A stretch of DNA of 64,000 bases from DATFVA01 sp963771705 (GTDB lineage Bacteria; Bacteroidota; Ignavibacteria; Ignavibacteriales; Ignavibacteriaceae): the NCBI GenBank assembly GCA_963771705.1, contig CAVYUP010000002.1, positions 186,001 to 250,000 of the forward strand. The letters run 5' to 3'. Shown one piece after another: positions 35,568 to 44,461 of this stretch; position 1 is the stretch's first letter, and each line of letters begins with the position of its first letter. Made by a program: the position numbers and the translations under genes. Under the pieces are notes generated by a model. That model saw only the letters and a list, made by a program, of their open reading frames with translations, did not search any database and had not been told where the DNA came from.

Positions 35568-37121
35568 TCAGACTACTTCGAAAACAGAATCAAGCACCGT
35601 TCCGTCGACCCATTTTATTACAGCAACCACTTTGTCTTTATTGAATTCCGGTTTTGAAGGAGTTCCTCCGCAGATTATATCGACCTCTTTTTTTAAGTCG
35701 TTGATATCAACCATCGGGATAGTGGAATTCTTTAAAGCTTTAATGAGGTCCTTTCTTTTGGGATTTATACACAATCCTCGTTCGGTTGCAATAACGTCGA
35801 TTAACTCACCGGGACCGCAGAGGGTGGTAACTTCATCAACAATTACCGGGATCCTATCTCTAAAGGAAGGAATAGCAAGTATAGTGCATTTCGAGAATAA
35901 ACAGTTCTGCCATCCGCCGATGCCATGAAGCAGAAAGCCGTCAGAGTGAGTAACTACGTTGGCGTTGAAATTTACGTCTACCTCAGTAGCGCCGAGTACA
36001 ACAGCGTCAACCATTGAAGCAAAATTTCCTTTTCCATGAAAGTTGTAGCTTGTAAAAGGGGAAGTATTAACATGCCCCGTATTCTCGCGCATACTTCTCA
36101 CACCCTCAAGGTCGAATGTCTGTCCGTCGAGTATATAGTCCGTCAGTCCCTCTTCCAGCATCTGGACAAGATATTTTGTGCTGCCGCCCCTTACAAACCT
36201 GGCTTTTACATTTTTAGCTTTCATTCGCTCTTTTAAGAACAGCGCGAAAGCAAGTGCCGTACCTCCCGCTCCGGCCTGGAAAGAAAACCCGTCTTTCATT
36301 ATTCCGGCCTCATCGAGGAATCGTGCAACATATTCTGCTATTAAAAGCCTGTCAGGCGATTTAGTAACTTCAGTTGTGCCTGATACGATTTTCCCTGGAT
36401 CGCCGAGAGTATCAGTCTGAACCACATAATCGACATTATTTCCCTGTATCTGCCAGGGCACGCAGGGGAAGGGGACAAGGTTATCAGTTACAACTATTAC
36501 TTTGTCGGCGTATTCGGAATCTCCAAGCGCAAAACCAAGCAGTCCGCAGGCCGAAGGACCACGGTCGCCTGTAGCATTGCCGAAAGGATCGGCAGTAGGA
36601 GCAGCGATCACAGCGACATCAATGTGAACCTCACCATCCTGGATCGATTGGTATCTCCCCCCGTGAGAGCGAAGCACTCCAACCCCCTTCATTTTGCCTT
36701 CAGAAGTAAACCTTCCGAGGGGACCGTTCATACTCCCTTCGATATGATGGATAGTTCCATCCTTAAGATATTTTATCAAATGTTCATGGACAGGGAATGA
36801 AGCGCTCGGGAACCACCGGATATTCTTTATGCCCATCTCTTTAATGGTATCGAACAGGATATTGGTAACAACATCGCCGTTCCTAAGGTGGTGATGCGTG
36901 GAGACAGTCATTCCATCTTTTAGTCCAGCTTTCTTCAAAGCTTCTTTAAGGTTCTTAACTACTTTATTACCATCAGCAGGATAATCCACGCAGCTTCTTA
37001 CAGGTGGTTTTGCTTTGCCGCCTTCAGGTTTATACTTATTAACTCCCTTAAATGGAATTTGAGGAGTACCGTTTATTTCATCAGGAACTAATCTTCCCGC
37101 AGCGTTTTTTACTAATTTCAT
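35568..37121 (-). CDS. citF: Citrate lyase alpha subunit (citrate:acyl carrier protein CoA-transferase)
   Basis: CitF moves the acyl group between acetyl-ACP and citrate in the citrate lyase complex. The 517-aa protein matches the family over its length: an N-terminal RSCVDYPADGNKVVKNLKEA, STHHHLRNGDVVTN, GPLGRFTSEGKMKG, SHGGRYQSI, AAPTADPFGNATGD, FQAGAGGTALA, RGGSTKYLVQMLEEGL and TERGLCINPKR. It is the last gene of the block, 33 bp after the CitD-CitE fusion. Citrate lyase ligase (CitC) and the prosthetic-group genes (CitG, CitX) are not in the window. Confidence 0.93.
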   Translation of the reverse strand: MKLVKNAAGRLVPDEINGTPQIPFKGVNKYKPEGGKAKPPVRSCVDYPADGNKVVKNLKEALKKAGLKDGMTVSTHHHLRNGDVVTNILFDTIKEMGIKNIRWFPSASFPVHEHLIKYLKDGTIHHIEGSMNGPLGRFTSEGKMKGVGVLRSHGGRYQSIQDGEVHIDVAVIAAPTADPFGNATGDRGPSACGLLGFALGDSEYADKVIVVTDNLVPFPCVPWQIQGNNVDYVVQTDTLGDPGKIVSGTTEVTKSPDRLLIAEYVARFLDEAGIMKDGFSFQAGAGGTALAFALFLKERMKAKNVKARFVRGGSTKYLVQMLEEGLTDYILDGQTFDLEGVRSMRENTGHVNTSPFTSYNFHGKGNFASMVDAVVLGATEVDVNFNANVVTHSDGFLLHGIGGWQNCLFSKCTILAIPSFRDRIPVIVDEVTTLCGPGELIDVIATERGLCINPKRKDLIKALKNSTIPMVDINDLKKEVDIICGGTPSKPEFNKDKVVAVIKWVDGTVLDSVFEVV

Positions 37122-37154
37122 TCGAGTAAATTGTTAAATGGTTAAACTGTTTAG

Positions 37155-38378
37155 TTAAAGGGTTTCTTTCCAGTTATCCTTCAGCAAATTATTTAAGATC
37201 GCAAGGTTGATAGTTCTTATGGCGCGTTTAACAACCGGGGGGTCAATCATCTTGCTTCCAAGGGAAACTACACCCAGTCCTTTTTTCTCTGCCTCATCAA
37301 ACGCAAGAACGATCTTCTTTGCCTTTTCGATTTCTTCTACAGTCGGGGCGAATGCCTCGTGAACAACCTGTATCTGCCTGGGATGAATGCACCCCTTTCC
37401 TTCAAAGCCGAGAGATTTTGCCTCAATTACACTCTGGCGCAGACCTTCCATATCACCAACATCAGAGAATACTGTATCTATCGCCTGGATCCCGGCAGCT
37501 TTAGCAGCATTGACAAGCATCTGGCGGGCAAATATGCTTTCCTTTCCTTCGTTGGTTCTCTGAGTACCAAGATCCGCGGTGTAATCCTCAAGTCCTATAG
37601 CCAGAGCGCAATTATTCTTGGATGCAGACGCAATTTCATATGCCTTCATAACACCGAGCGCGCTCTCAATAATCGGCATTAAATAAACTTCATTTTTAAC
37701 ATTATGTTCTTTACGCAGTCTGGCGACTTCTTTATCTACCTGAACGACCTGCTCAGCCGACTCGCATTTAGGAATAAGAATTACATGAACATTATGAGGC
37801 ACTATATACTTCAAATCTGCGCACCCTTTCGGGAGTTGATTGATGCGTACCATTCTTTCGGCGCCATAGAAATCCACAGAGCGGAGGGCATTTCTAACAA
37901 TTAGTTGAGCCGCTTCTTTTTCTGAAGGAGCAACACTGTCTTCCAGATCGAGGATAATGCCGTCGGGAGAATGGAGTCCTGCGTTGATAAAAAATTTAGG
38001 TTCATTTCCCGGCAGGTACAGCCTGCTGCGTCTCAGCTTATCCTTAGCCGTTTTATATTGATTCTTTTTATTGAAGGGGAGGAGATATTCAGTGATAGTT
38101 TCGGGCATCAGTTTCTTGACCGCCATCTCGAACCTTGCCGCAATGGTGAAGGGGAGTGCACCGCTGTCCTCAATAACAACTTCAGCATCGTTGATTTTGA
38201 AGAATTTACACATGTCCAGTATCTGCTTTTTGATCGCTTCCCCGTACATCAGTTCTACCTTACTCTTCAGATCTATTACAATTCCCCCGGAATTCTTTTT
38301 TGTTATTTCAAAGTAGCAGTCAGATCGAACGGCATCGCCTCTTGTTCCCGCGACAGCTGAATTATTTGATTTGCTCAT
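37155..38378 (-). CDS. citE: Fused citrate lyase acyl carrier protein (CitD) and beta subunit (CitE)
   Basis: Residues 1-90 resemble CitD, the acyl carrier subunit: AVAGTRGDAVRSD, IDLKSKVELMYGEAIKKQIL and IEDSGALPFTIAARFEMAV. Residues 115-400 are CitE, the aldolase-like citryl-ACP lyase: RRSRLYLPGNEPKF, DGIILDLEDSVAPSEK, RINQLPKG, IIESALGVMKAYEIA, GLEDYTADLGTQRT and KGCIHPRQIQVVHEAF. The two subunits are usually separate (about 98 and 300 aa). The Ser carrying the phosphoribosyl-dephospho-CoA arm is probably Ser19 (RSD), but the motif is spaced differently from the usual AGTLESxD. The gene is followed by citF. Confidence 0.88.
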   Translation of the reverse strand: MSKSNNSAVAGTRGDAVRSDCYFEITKKNSGGIVIDLKSKVELMYGEAIKKQILDMCKFFKINDAEVVIEDSGALPFTIAARFEMAVKKLMPETITEYLLPFNKKNQYKTAKDKLRRSRLYLPGNEPKFFINAGLHSPDGIILDLEDSVAPSEKEAAQLIVRNALRSVDFYGAERMVRINQLPKGCADLKYIVPHNVHVILIPKCESAEQVVQVDKEVARLRKEHNVKNEVYLMPIIESALGVMKAYEIASASKNNCALAIGLEDYTADLGTQRTNEGKESIFARQMLVNAAKAAGIQAIDTVFSDVGDMEGLRQSVIEAKSLGFEGKGCIHPRQIQVVHEAFAPTVEEIEKAKKIVLAFDEAEKKGLGVVSLGSKMIDPPVVKRAIRTINLAILNNLLKDNWKETL

Positions 38379-38633
38379 ATTATAAATAATTTCCCGAATG
38401 AAGGATGGTTAAAAAGATACATATAAACAATTATTTATGTCTTCAAATTTAATAAATAAACTGCAAAAATTGGTAATTATAAGCGAATGGAGGTATGAAT
38501 ATAACTGTTCGTGAGAGATTAGCTTGTACTATCCGATTACGTTAAGGACATGTAGTTTATGCCGGCACAACCAGAGGTTTGTGGAAACATCCTTTCAAGA
38601 ACTAAAACTTATTGATAACTAACAGAGTATTGG

Positions 38634-40067
38634 TTAAACAACAAGTTTGTTCATAAATTCCCCGGCTGTCAGATGCTCACAATTGAAGATAAGTTCTTTA
38701 ACTTCCTTCTGCCTTTCCGGATTAAGAAGTTCTTCTGAAAGAGCATTGAATTTATTCTCCAGGTCTTCCATTGTCATAGGTTCGCGCGGATCACCCTTAG
38801 GGTATTCCAGGTATTCAGAATATTCTTTTCCGTCTTTTGTCCTGACCACAACTTTGCTCGGCTGCTTTGCAGGGAACATTTCCTCGAACACCTGAGAAGG
38901 CTCTCCTTTTATCCTATCGATCACCTCCCATATTCTCGGGTCTTTCATCTTTTCATCGGAGAATGACTGTGTAGTGATCTTATGATCCACAAGTGCGGAA
39001 GCAATACAGTAGGGGAGCGAATGATCTGCGGTCTCTCTCGATTCAGGTCTGTATTTATGACGGTCAAAGAGAATATCATACGCCTGGGCGAGAGTAGTCA
39101 GAGTAACAGTATCTATCTGATCGTAGGAGATATTATTTTTTGTAACAACGTTTAAGGTGGCGGAAAGATGAGTGTGCGTCAGTGCTTCAGTAGGGAATGC
39201 CTTCATTCCGCACTCCATTATTTTATAACTTTCTCCCAGTCCGCAAGTAAGCTTATCAATATTCCATTTCCATTCAGATAAACCATCACGTCCCTGCATC
39301 TTAACAGGTGAGATCTTCTGTAATTTAGCATCCCAGCCAAGGAAAGTATCCATAAAACCCTCTTTACCTTCAAACACAGCTTCCGTACCTGTGTAGCCTC
39401 TCTGGGCCATAAGAGATGCGAACACACCCGACTGAACTGCCATTGGATCGACTGTATTTTTCATCATAGTAAGTTTGCCCGCAGTGGGGCAGCCGATGGT
39501 ATGGTTGTGACTTCCGTTTATGCCGATCGCATTTACCATCTGATCAACACTTAACCCCAGAATTTTACCAGCCACGATTGGAGATACAAACTGTGTAAGA
39601 GCCGCGTGATGCCATTTACGTTCCCGTATTCCGGGCACAGCAAACTCACACAATCTCTGTTCAAATTCATAAGCAAGAACAATAGCAGTTATTATATCCT
39701 TCATTGATGAATCGGTCATCTCTGCGGATGAAAGCGCCGCGGGAATGAGATCGGAGGGATGAGAAGGATCTTCCTTCCAGTAGATATCATTAAAATCGAG
39801 GGCTCGTATCATCAATGAATTTACCAGCACAGCATTAACAGCAGGTATTTTATCACCGAACCCGATCAAAGAGGCTTCAGGCTTACCACCCATTTCCAGG
39901 TAAATATCTCTTAGTATGTTTACATCTCTTGTGTGGTAACCGCCATATGCGCAGCCGATTGAATCATACAGAAAACGTTTAACCTGGTATATAACTTCCG
40001 ATGGGAGGTCTTCATATTTCAGGTTTACAGCAAATTCGGATATAGTTCTTGATATAGATTTGTTCAT
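38634..40067 (-). CDS. MmgE/PrpD-family dehydratase (2-methylcitrate dehydratase-like)
   Basis: The PrpD family removes water from 2-methylcitrate or citrate without an iron-sulfur cluster; itaconate decarboxylase is a relative. The N-terminal FLYDSIGCAYGGYHTRDVNI, the NSLMIRALDFNDIYWKED segment and DLIPAALSSAEM, plus ILGLSVDQMVNAIGINGSHNH and MKAFPTEALTHTHLSA, are characteristic. The 477-aa length is normal. In this block it could make cis-aconitate from citrate, feeding the homoaconitase-like protein upstream in the operon; 2-methylcitrate as substrate is equally open. No prpB or prpC seen. Confidence 0.87.
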   Translation of the reverse strand: MNKSISRTISEFAVNLKYEDLPSEVIYQVKRFLYDSIGCAYGGYHTRDVNILRDIYLEMGGKPEASLIGFGDKIPAVNAVLVNSLMIRALDFNDIYWKEDPSHPSDLIPAALSSAEMTDSSMKDIITAIVLAYEFEQRLCEFAVPGIRERKWHHAALTQFVSPIVAGKILGLSVDQMVNAIGINGSHNHTIGCPTAGKLTMMKNTVDPMAVQSGVFASLMAQRGYTGTEAVFEGKEGFMDTFLGWDAKLQKISPVKMQGRDGLSEWKWNIDKLTCGLGESYKIMECGMKAFPTEALTHTHLSATLNVVTKNNISYDQIDTVTLTTLAQAYDILFDRHKYRPESRETADHSLPYCIASALVDHKITTQSFSDEKMKDPRIWEVIDRIKGEPSQVFEEMFPAKQPSKVVVRTKDGKEYSEYLEYPKGDPREPMTMEDLENKFNALSEELLNPERQKEVKELIFNCEHLTAGEFMNKLVV

Positions 40068-40107
40068 GGTTTAATTGTCTATTTGTTAAATGGTTTAAGT
40101 TAAATAG

Positions 40108-42070
40108 TTACAGGTTCTTTCTAACCCATTCTTCAAGTCCCCCGTACACAATCAGTTCCTGAGCCGGAACTCCTACCGGATCGATTGAATAGGACTTCTG
40201 ACCAACGATAATTTTTGATTTAGTGAAATTTACCTCGGCCGTAATGCCGGTCTTAACGGTCATTTTATCCTTGCCATATTCAGCTTTTAGATCATTAACC
40301 AGTCTGGGACATTCAATAATCAGGAAACCATTATTCAAAGCATTGCGCTTATATGTCTCACTGAATGATCCGGCCACAACAAGTTTAATCCCCCTGTATT
40401 TTAAGGCAGTAGCGGCCTGTTCGCGGGATGATCCGGTTCCGAAGTTAAAGCCTCCGACAAGTATATCACCTTCTTTGACTATTTTACCAAATTCAGGATC
40501 ATAATTTTCCATTACAACTTCAGCCTGCTGCTTTGGAGTAAAGTCATCGATGTAGGTATATTTTCCGGGATATATTCCGTCGGTATTCAGGTTATCCTGA
40601 TTGCAGAAAATAAGCTCGCCTTTTAGGACCTTCGGAAAGCCTTCGATTATTTTAACCTCACCCGATTCTGTTTCCTGCTTTTCGTTAACCTTAATATCTC
40701 CCAAAAGCTTCTGATTTTCCTCAGTCCATCTGAAGGATATATTACCTGCTATAGCGGATGAAGCAACAACGGCAGGAGAGGCAAGGTATGCCTGTGCATT
40801 TGGTGAGCCCATCCTTCCCTTGAAGTTTCTATTGGTGGCCGATATTCCAACCTCGCCATCCTCCAGGAGACCCACACCCAGTCCTATACAGGGTCCGCAT
40901 CCGGGAGGGAGGGGGAACTGCTCCGGCTTCAACAAGCGTCTGCCAGTAGCCCTGCTTTTCACTCTCAGCCTGTACTTCACTGGAAGCGGCCGCAATATAA
41001 AACTGAACGCCTTCGGCTACTTTCTTTCCTTTGACGATGGCGGCAGCCTCGGCGATATCATCAACGCGGCTGTTCACGCAGGACACGAGGTAGGCCTTAT
41101 TTATCTTTACATTATTAAGACCGGAAACAGGAGTCATTGTTTTAACAGTATTCGGTCCTGATACAAGAGGCTCGATTGTAGATAAGTCAATCGTCAGTTC
41201 TTTCGCATAGAATGCGCCCTTATCGGCCTGAGGGATATTATTTTCAAGTTCTTCTATATGCTTCAGGTTCATTCTGGGGTGGTTTCCGTTTCCATCGGCG
41301 TCTGAATTTACTTTTTCAGGGCCTCGTTTTGAGACAAAATCAGTCCTTTTTTTCAACCATTCTATTGTTTTTTCATCGATAATAAAAACGCCTGCAAGAG
41401 CTCCCCACTCAGTAGTCATATTAGCGATAGTCAATCTCTCTTCAACGGAAAGATTCTTAACACCCTCACCGGTAAATTCGATTGCATGGTTAAGAACCTC
41501 GTCATTGTTGAAGAAGCCGCAGAGAGCTATTATCAGATCCTTGCCTGTTACACCCTTCCTCAGTTTACCTTTTAGCTCAACTTTCGCGATGGGGGGTACC
41601 TGCCACCATGTCCTTCCGGTAGCCCACAAGGCTGCGGCATCCGTTCTGACAACTGGAGTGCCGAGACAGCCGATCCCTCCGTACATATTAGAATGACTAT
41701 CAGAAGCAACCGCCATAGTTCCGGGCCACGCATAGCCCTCCTCAACCATAATCTGGTGTCCGATTCCGCGGCCCGCAGGATAAAAATCCGCGCCCATGCT
41801 CTTCGAGAATTCCTCGATTTTCCTGTACTTCTCAAGATTCTTTTCACTCTTATCCTGAACATTATGATCGAGTGTATGTACAACCTGCCTCGGGTTGGCA
41901 AGGCGGCTGGCGCCTATCGATTTGAATTTGGGTATTACAGCTCCTGTATTATCGTGTGTCATAACGTAAGCGGGACGAATGGAAAGATAGTCGCCTGCAT
42001 GAACTTTCTGACCGGGTTCAAGTCCCACCGCGTATTTCTCTGCTATTTTTTCTATTAAAGTCTGACTCAT
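40108..42070 (-). CDS. Homoaconitase/aconitase-family hydratase, one frameshift
   Basis: An iron-sulfur hydro-lyase with both LeuC-like and swivelling LeuD-like parts in one chain (about 650 residues). The first part reads FTxDH-type VVHTLDHNVQDKSEKNL, YPAGRGIGHQIMVEEGYAWP, ASDSHSNMYGGIGCLGTPVV and SCVNSRVDD; this closely follows eukaryotic-type homoaconitase (Lys4). The frame breaks at a C5 run (plus-strand GGGGG at 40911-40915): four Cs would give AGAVPLPPGCGPCIGLGVG, carrying the last cluster cysteines. The second frame then supplies ISATNRNFKGRMGS and the swivel domain NFGTGSSREQAATALKYRG. The start at 42070 has a GGAGAA site. Likely functional if the run is a base-calling error. Confidence 0.85.
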
Positions 42071-42119
42071 GGTGTTCTCCAGAATAAACAATTAAACAAT
42101 AAAGCGAATGAACAATGAT

Positions 42120-42653
42120 TTATGCTTTAAATGGTTCGAATGAAACAAAATCCGCGTGATGGACGATGATCGCCTCTACGCTTCTTTTAGCAAGATCTCC
42201 TTCTTTTGCATGATAAGCTATAATGTGCTGCACTTCCGGAGGCAGACCGAAGCGATCGGCAATTGAAACGCCGCTGAATGGATGGCGAAGAAGTTTACCG
42301 GCCTTGCTTGTTGTAAGCTTCCCATCAACTTTATCATATTCCAGCAGCTTGCCTACATCTATAAGTATGGCGCCCGAAACCAGGTAATCCATATCGATAC
42401 TTATTTCATCTCCAAAATTCTTTTTCATTCTTTCAGCTATTTCCACTGATAACTGAACCGCAGTTCTCTTATGGTTCATAAAAGATATTTTACAGTCCTT
42501 TATAAGCAGCGAGAAGGGGATAACCTTCAGATCTTCCGTACTTAACACGCTGTTCTCAACAGCATATATCCAGCACTGAATAGTTTTTTCTTTCAGTTCT
42601 TCATTTTTAATCCATTCCAGTTCAGGCCAGATTTCTAATATTTTATCGCGCAT
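42120..42653 (-). CDS. HD-superfamily-like protein with altered HD motif
   Basis: A 177-residue soluble helical protein of the HD phosphohydrolase type, judged from FMNHKRTAVQLSVEIAERM, VSGAILIDVGKLLEYD, HPFSGVSIADRFGLPPEVQ, IIAYHAKEGD and VEAIIVHHADFVSFE. The metal doublet normally reads HDIGK; here it is IDVGK, so the His of the HD pair is missing while flanking His residues remain. It may be a non-catalytic regulator or use another metal arrangement. An AGAGGAA site precedes the ATG. Its place between cstA and the hydratase suggests a role in the citrate block, but none is known. Confidence 0.72.
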   Translation of the reverse strand: MRDKILEIWPELEWIKNEELKEKTIQCWIYAVENSVLSTEDLKVIPFSLLIKDCKISFMNHKRTAVQLSVEIAERMKKNFGDEISIDMDYLVSGAILIDVGKLLEYDKVDGKLTTSKAGKLLRHPFSGVSIADRFGLPPEVQHIIAYHAKEGDLAKRSVEAIIVHHADFVSFEPFKA

Positions 42654-42663
42654 TGATTCCTCT

Positions 42664-44310
42664 TTATCCGGTAATTAATTTTTCTTCAACCTTCACAGGC
42701 TTTTTATGAATAAGGACGATATAAGCTTTTATCCCAAGCAGGATGGCAAGTAAGAATAAGAGCACTGAAATAAAGGAAAGTATATAATGTCCATTTGAAA
42801 TATTGGTATAAAAGAGCATACCCAGAGCTGAAAGAGTTACAGTGAACATAAAAAGCATGGGGATTAAAGCAAAAAGGTAATTCTCCTTCAGATCAGCTAC
42901 CCATACAGTAATTGCCAGCAGGGCGAGAGCCGCAAGGAGCTGGTTGGCGCTTCCAAATACCGGCCAGATTGACATAGTCTGACCGCTTAACGTTAAAGCA
43001 GCGCCAAAAAATACCGTTATAGCTGTAGCCGCAAATCTGTTTTTAACTAAAAACGACTGCTCCTTACTTCCGGTTATCTCAAAAAATTCCTGGAACGTAT
43101 ACCTTCCCAGCCTTGTAGCTGTGTCGAGTGAGGTTAACGCGAACGCGGCAACAGCCAGAGCTACAAAATTGGTTGCTGTTGAGGCAGTAATAGATAGAAA
43201 GGGAATACTTTCTATGAAGGCCGCGACACCAATAGAGAACGCGGCAACAGGTCCTTTGTTCAGCAGTATATCGGAGAACTGAGAGCTTCCGAGAGCCGAC
43301 ACGGCTATCAGGGCTAAAACAGCAAGGACACCTTCAATCAGCATACCTCCGTATCCAATAAGCTTTCCATCTGTTTCCTTATTAAGCTGCTTTGCCGTAG
43401 TACCGCTGGCAACAATTGAATGGAATCCGCTTACGGCGCCGCAGGCAACGGTTACAAACAGGGCGGGGAATAGGTAACCGACTTTATCGAGACTGAAAGT
43501 AGCTACCGCGGGTATATTCATTTCAGGTGACGCAAAGAATACTCCAACAACTCCGCCCAGCATTAAAGCATATAAAAAAAATGAGTTCAGATAATCGCGC
43601 GGCTGTAATAAAATCCATACCGGGGTAACTGATGCAACGAAGATGTAACCGAAGAGGATGATCTCCCAGGTAGTTTTAGAAAGGTGAAGCGGAAACATCT
43701 CACCCAGCGGTATGCATCCGAATAAAAGAACAACACCCACAACGGAGGCAATCCACAAAGGTATTTTTATTCTATAAATTGCCAGGCCGAAAAGAACAGC
43801 AAGAAGCATAAAGAGAATTGATGAAGTGCCGGCTGCAGGAATGCTTGTAAACGTGTCCGCTACAATGATGGCAAATACAGCAACAACAAGTACTAAGGTG
43901 GCCCAGGCGAAAAGGAGGAACAGCTTTTTACCGCTTATGCCGATATACTTTTCAATTATAAAACCTATTGATTTCGATTGATGGCGTATAGAGGCTATGA
44001 TGGTTGTATAGTCGTGCACTCCTCCAATAAAAACCGCCCCGAAAAGAACCCATATATAAACCGGTATCCATCCGAATCCCGCGGCAATTACCGGACCTAC
44101 GATAGGTCCTGCTCCTGCTATTGACGCGAAATGATGTCCCAGCAGAACAGGTGACTTTGCAGGGACATAATCGACCCCATCGTACATCGTATGCGATGGA
44201 GTTTCCCGCTCCTTATTTACTTTTAGCTTACGGGAAATGAATGTACCATATAAACGGTAAGCTACTGCATAGAAAACAATAGCTAGCAGAATGAGTATAA
44301 TTCCGTTCAT
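42664..44310 (-). CDS. cstA: Carbon starvation protein CstA family transporter
   Basis: An inner-membrane transporter; family members take up peptides or pyruvate. About 14-16 hydrophobic segments span 548 residues. Family signatures are present: HHFASIAGAGPIVGPVIAAG, FGAVFIGGVHDYTT, GAVSGFHSIVASGTTAKQL, GYGGMLIEGVLAVLALIA, ALTSLDTATRLGRY and IWPVFGSANQLLAALALL. A GGGAGG site precedes the ATG. It leads the run containing the HD protein and hydratase, 150 bp downstream of the dehydrogenase gene, suggesting import of pyruvate or peptide carbon for this block. Confidence 0.92.
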   Translation of the reverse strand: MNGIILILLAIVFYAVAYRLYGTFISRKLKVNKERETPSHTMYDGVDYVPAKSPVLLGHHFASIAGAGPIVGPVIAAGFGWIPVYIWVLFGAVFIGGVHDYTTIIASIRHQSKSIGFIIEKYIGISGKKLFLLFAWATLVLVVAVFAIIVADTFTSIPAAGTSSILFMLLAVLFGLAIYRIKIPLWIASVVGVVLLFGCIPLGEMFPLHLSKTTWEIILFGYIFVASVTPVWILLQPRDYLNSFFLYALMLGGVVGVFFASPEMNIPAVATFSLDKVGYLFPALFVTVACGAVSGFHSIVASGTTAKQLNKETDGKLIGYGGMLIEGVLAVLALIAVSALGSSQFSDILLNKGPVAAFSIGVAAFIESIPFLSITASTATNFVALAVAAFALTSLDTATRLGRYTFQEFFEITGSKEQSFLVKNRFAATAITVFFGAALTLSGQTMSIWPVFGSANQLLAALALLAITVWVADLKENYLFALIPMLFMFTVTLSALGMLFYTNISNGHYILSFISVLLFLLAILLGIKAYIVLIHKKPVKVEEKLITG

Positions 44311-44370
44311 AATGATAACCTCCCTTTATTATTGTACTAACGATTTAGCATAGAGTCTGACGATAATACT

Positions 44371-44454
44371 TAGAAATTGCTTCAATGCGTTCGCAATGAC
44401 AATCACTGCGAAGACAGCAACGCTTAGAGATTGCTTCGCTTCGCTAATAATGAC
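44371..44454. repeat. Two copies of a 30-bp dispersed intergenic repeat
   Basis: The units 44371-44400 (TAGAAATTGCTTCAATGCGT, ending TCGCAATGAC) and 44425-44454 (TAGAGATTGCTTCGCTTCGC, ending TAATAATGAC) are diverged copies 54 bases apart. A third relative lies at 25532-25578. The left and right ends (GATTGCTTCG, CGCAATGAC) are those of a short intergenic repeat family. They lie between the dehydrogenase stop and cstA. Confidence 0.65.
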
Positions 44455-44461
44455 CCATAAA

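Noticed and set aside
38379..38633. Possible promoter or RNA between prpD-like and citDE genes
   Set aside because: The 255 bases show no stable hairpin, riboswitch or coding frame.
40108..42070. Two separate aconitase-like genes
   Set aside because: One C in a C5 run explains both frames as a single gene, with the cluster motif continuous across the join.
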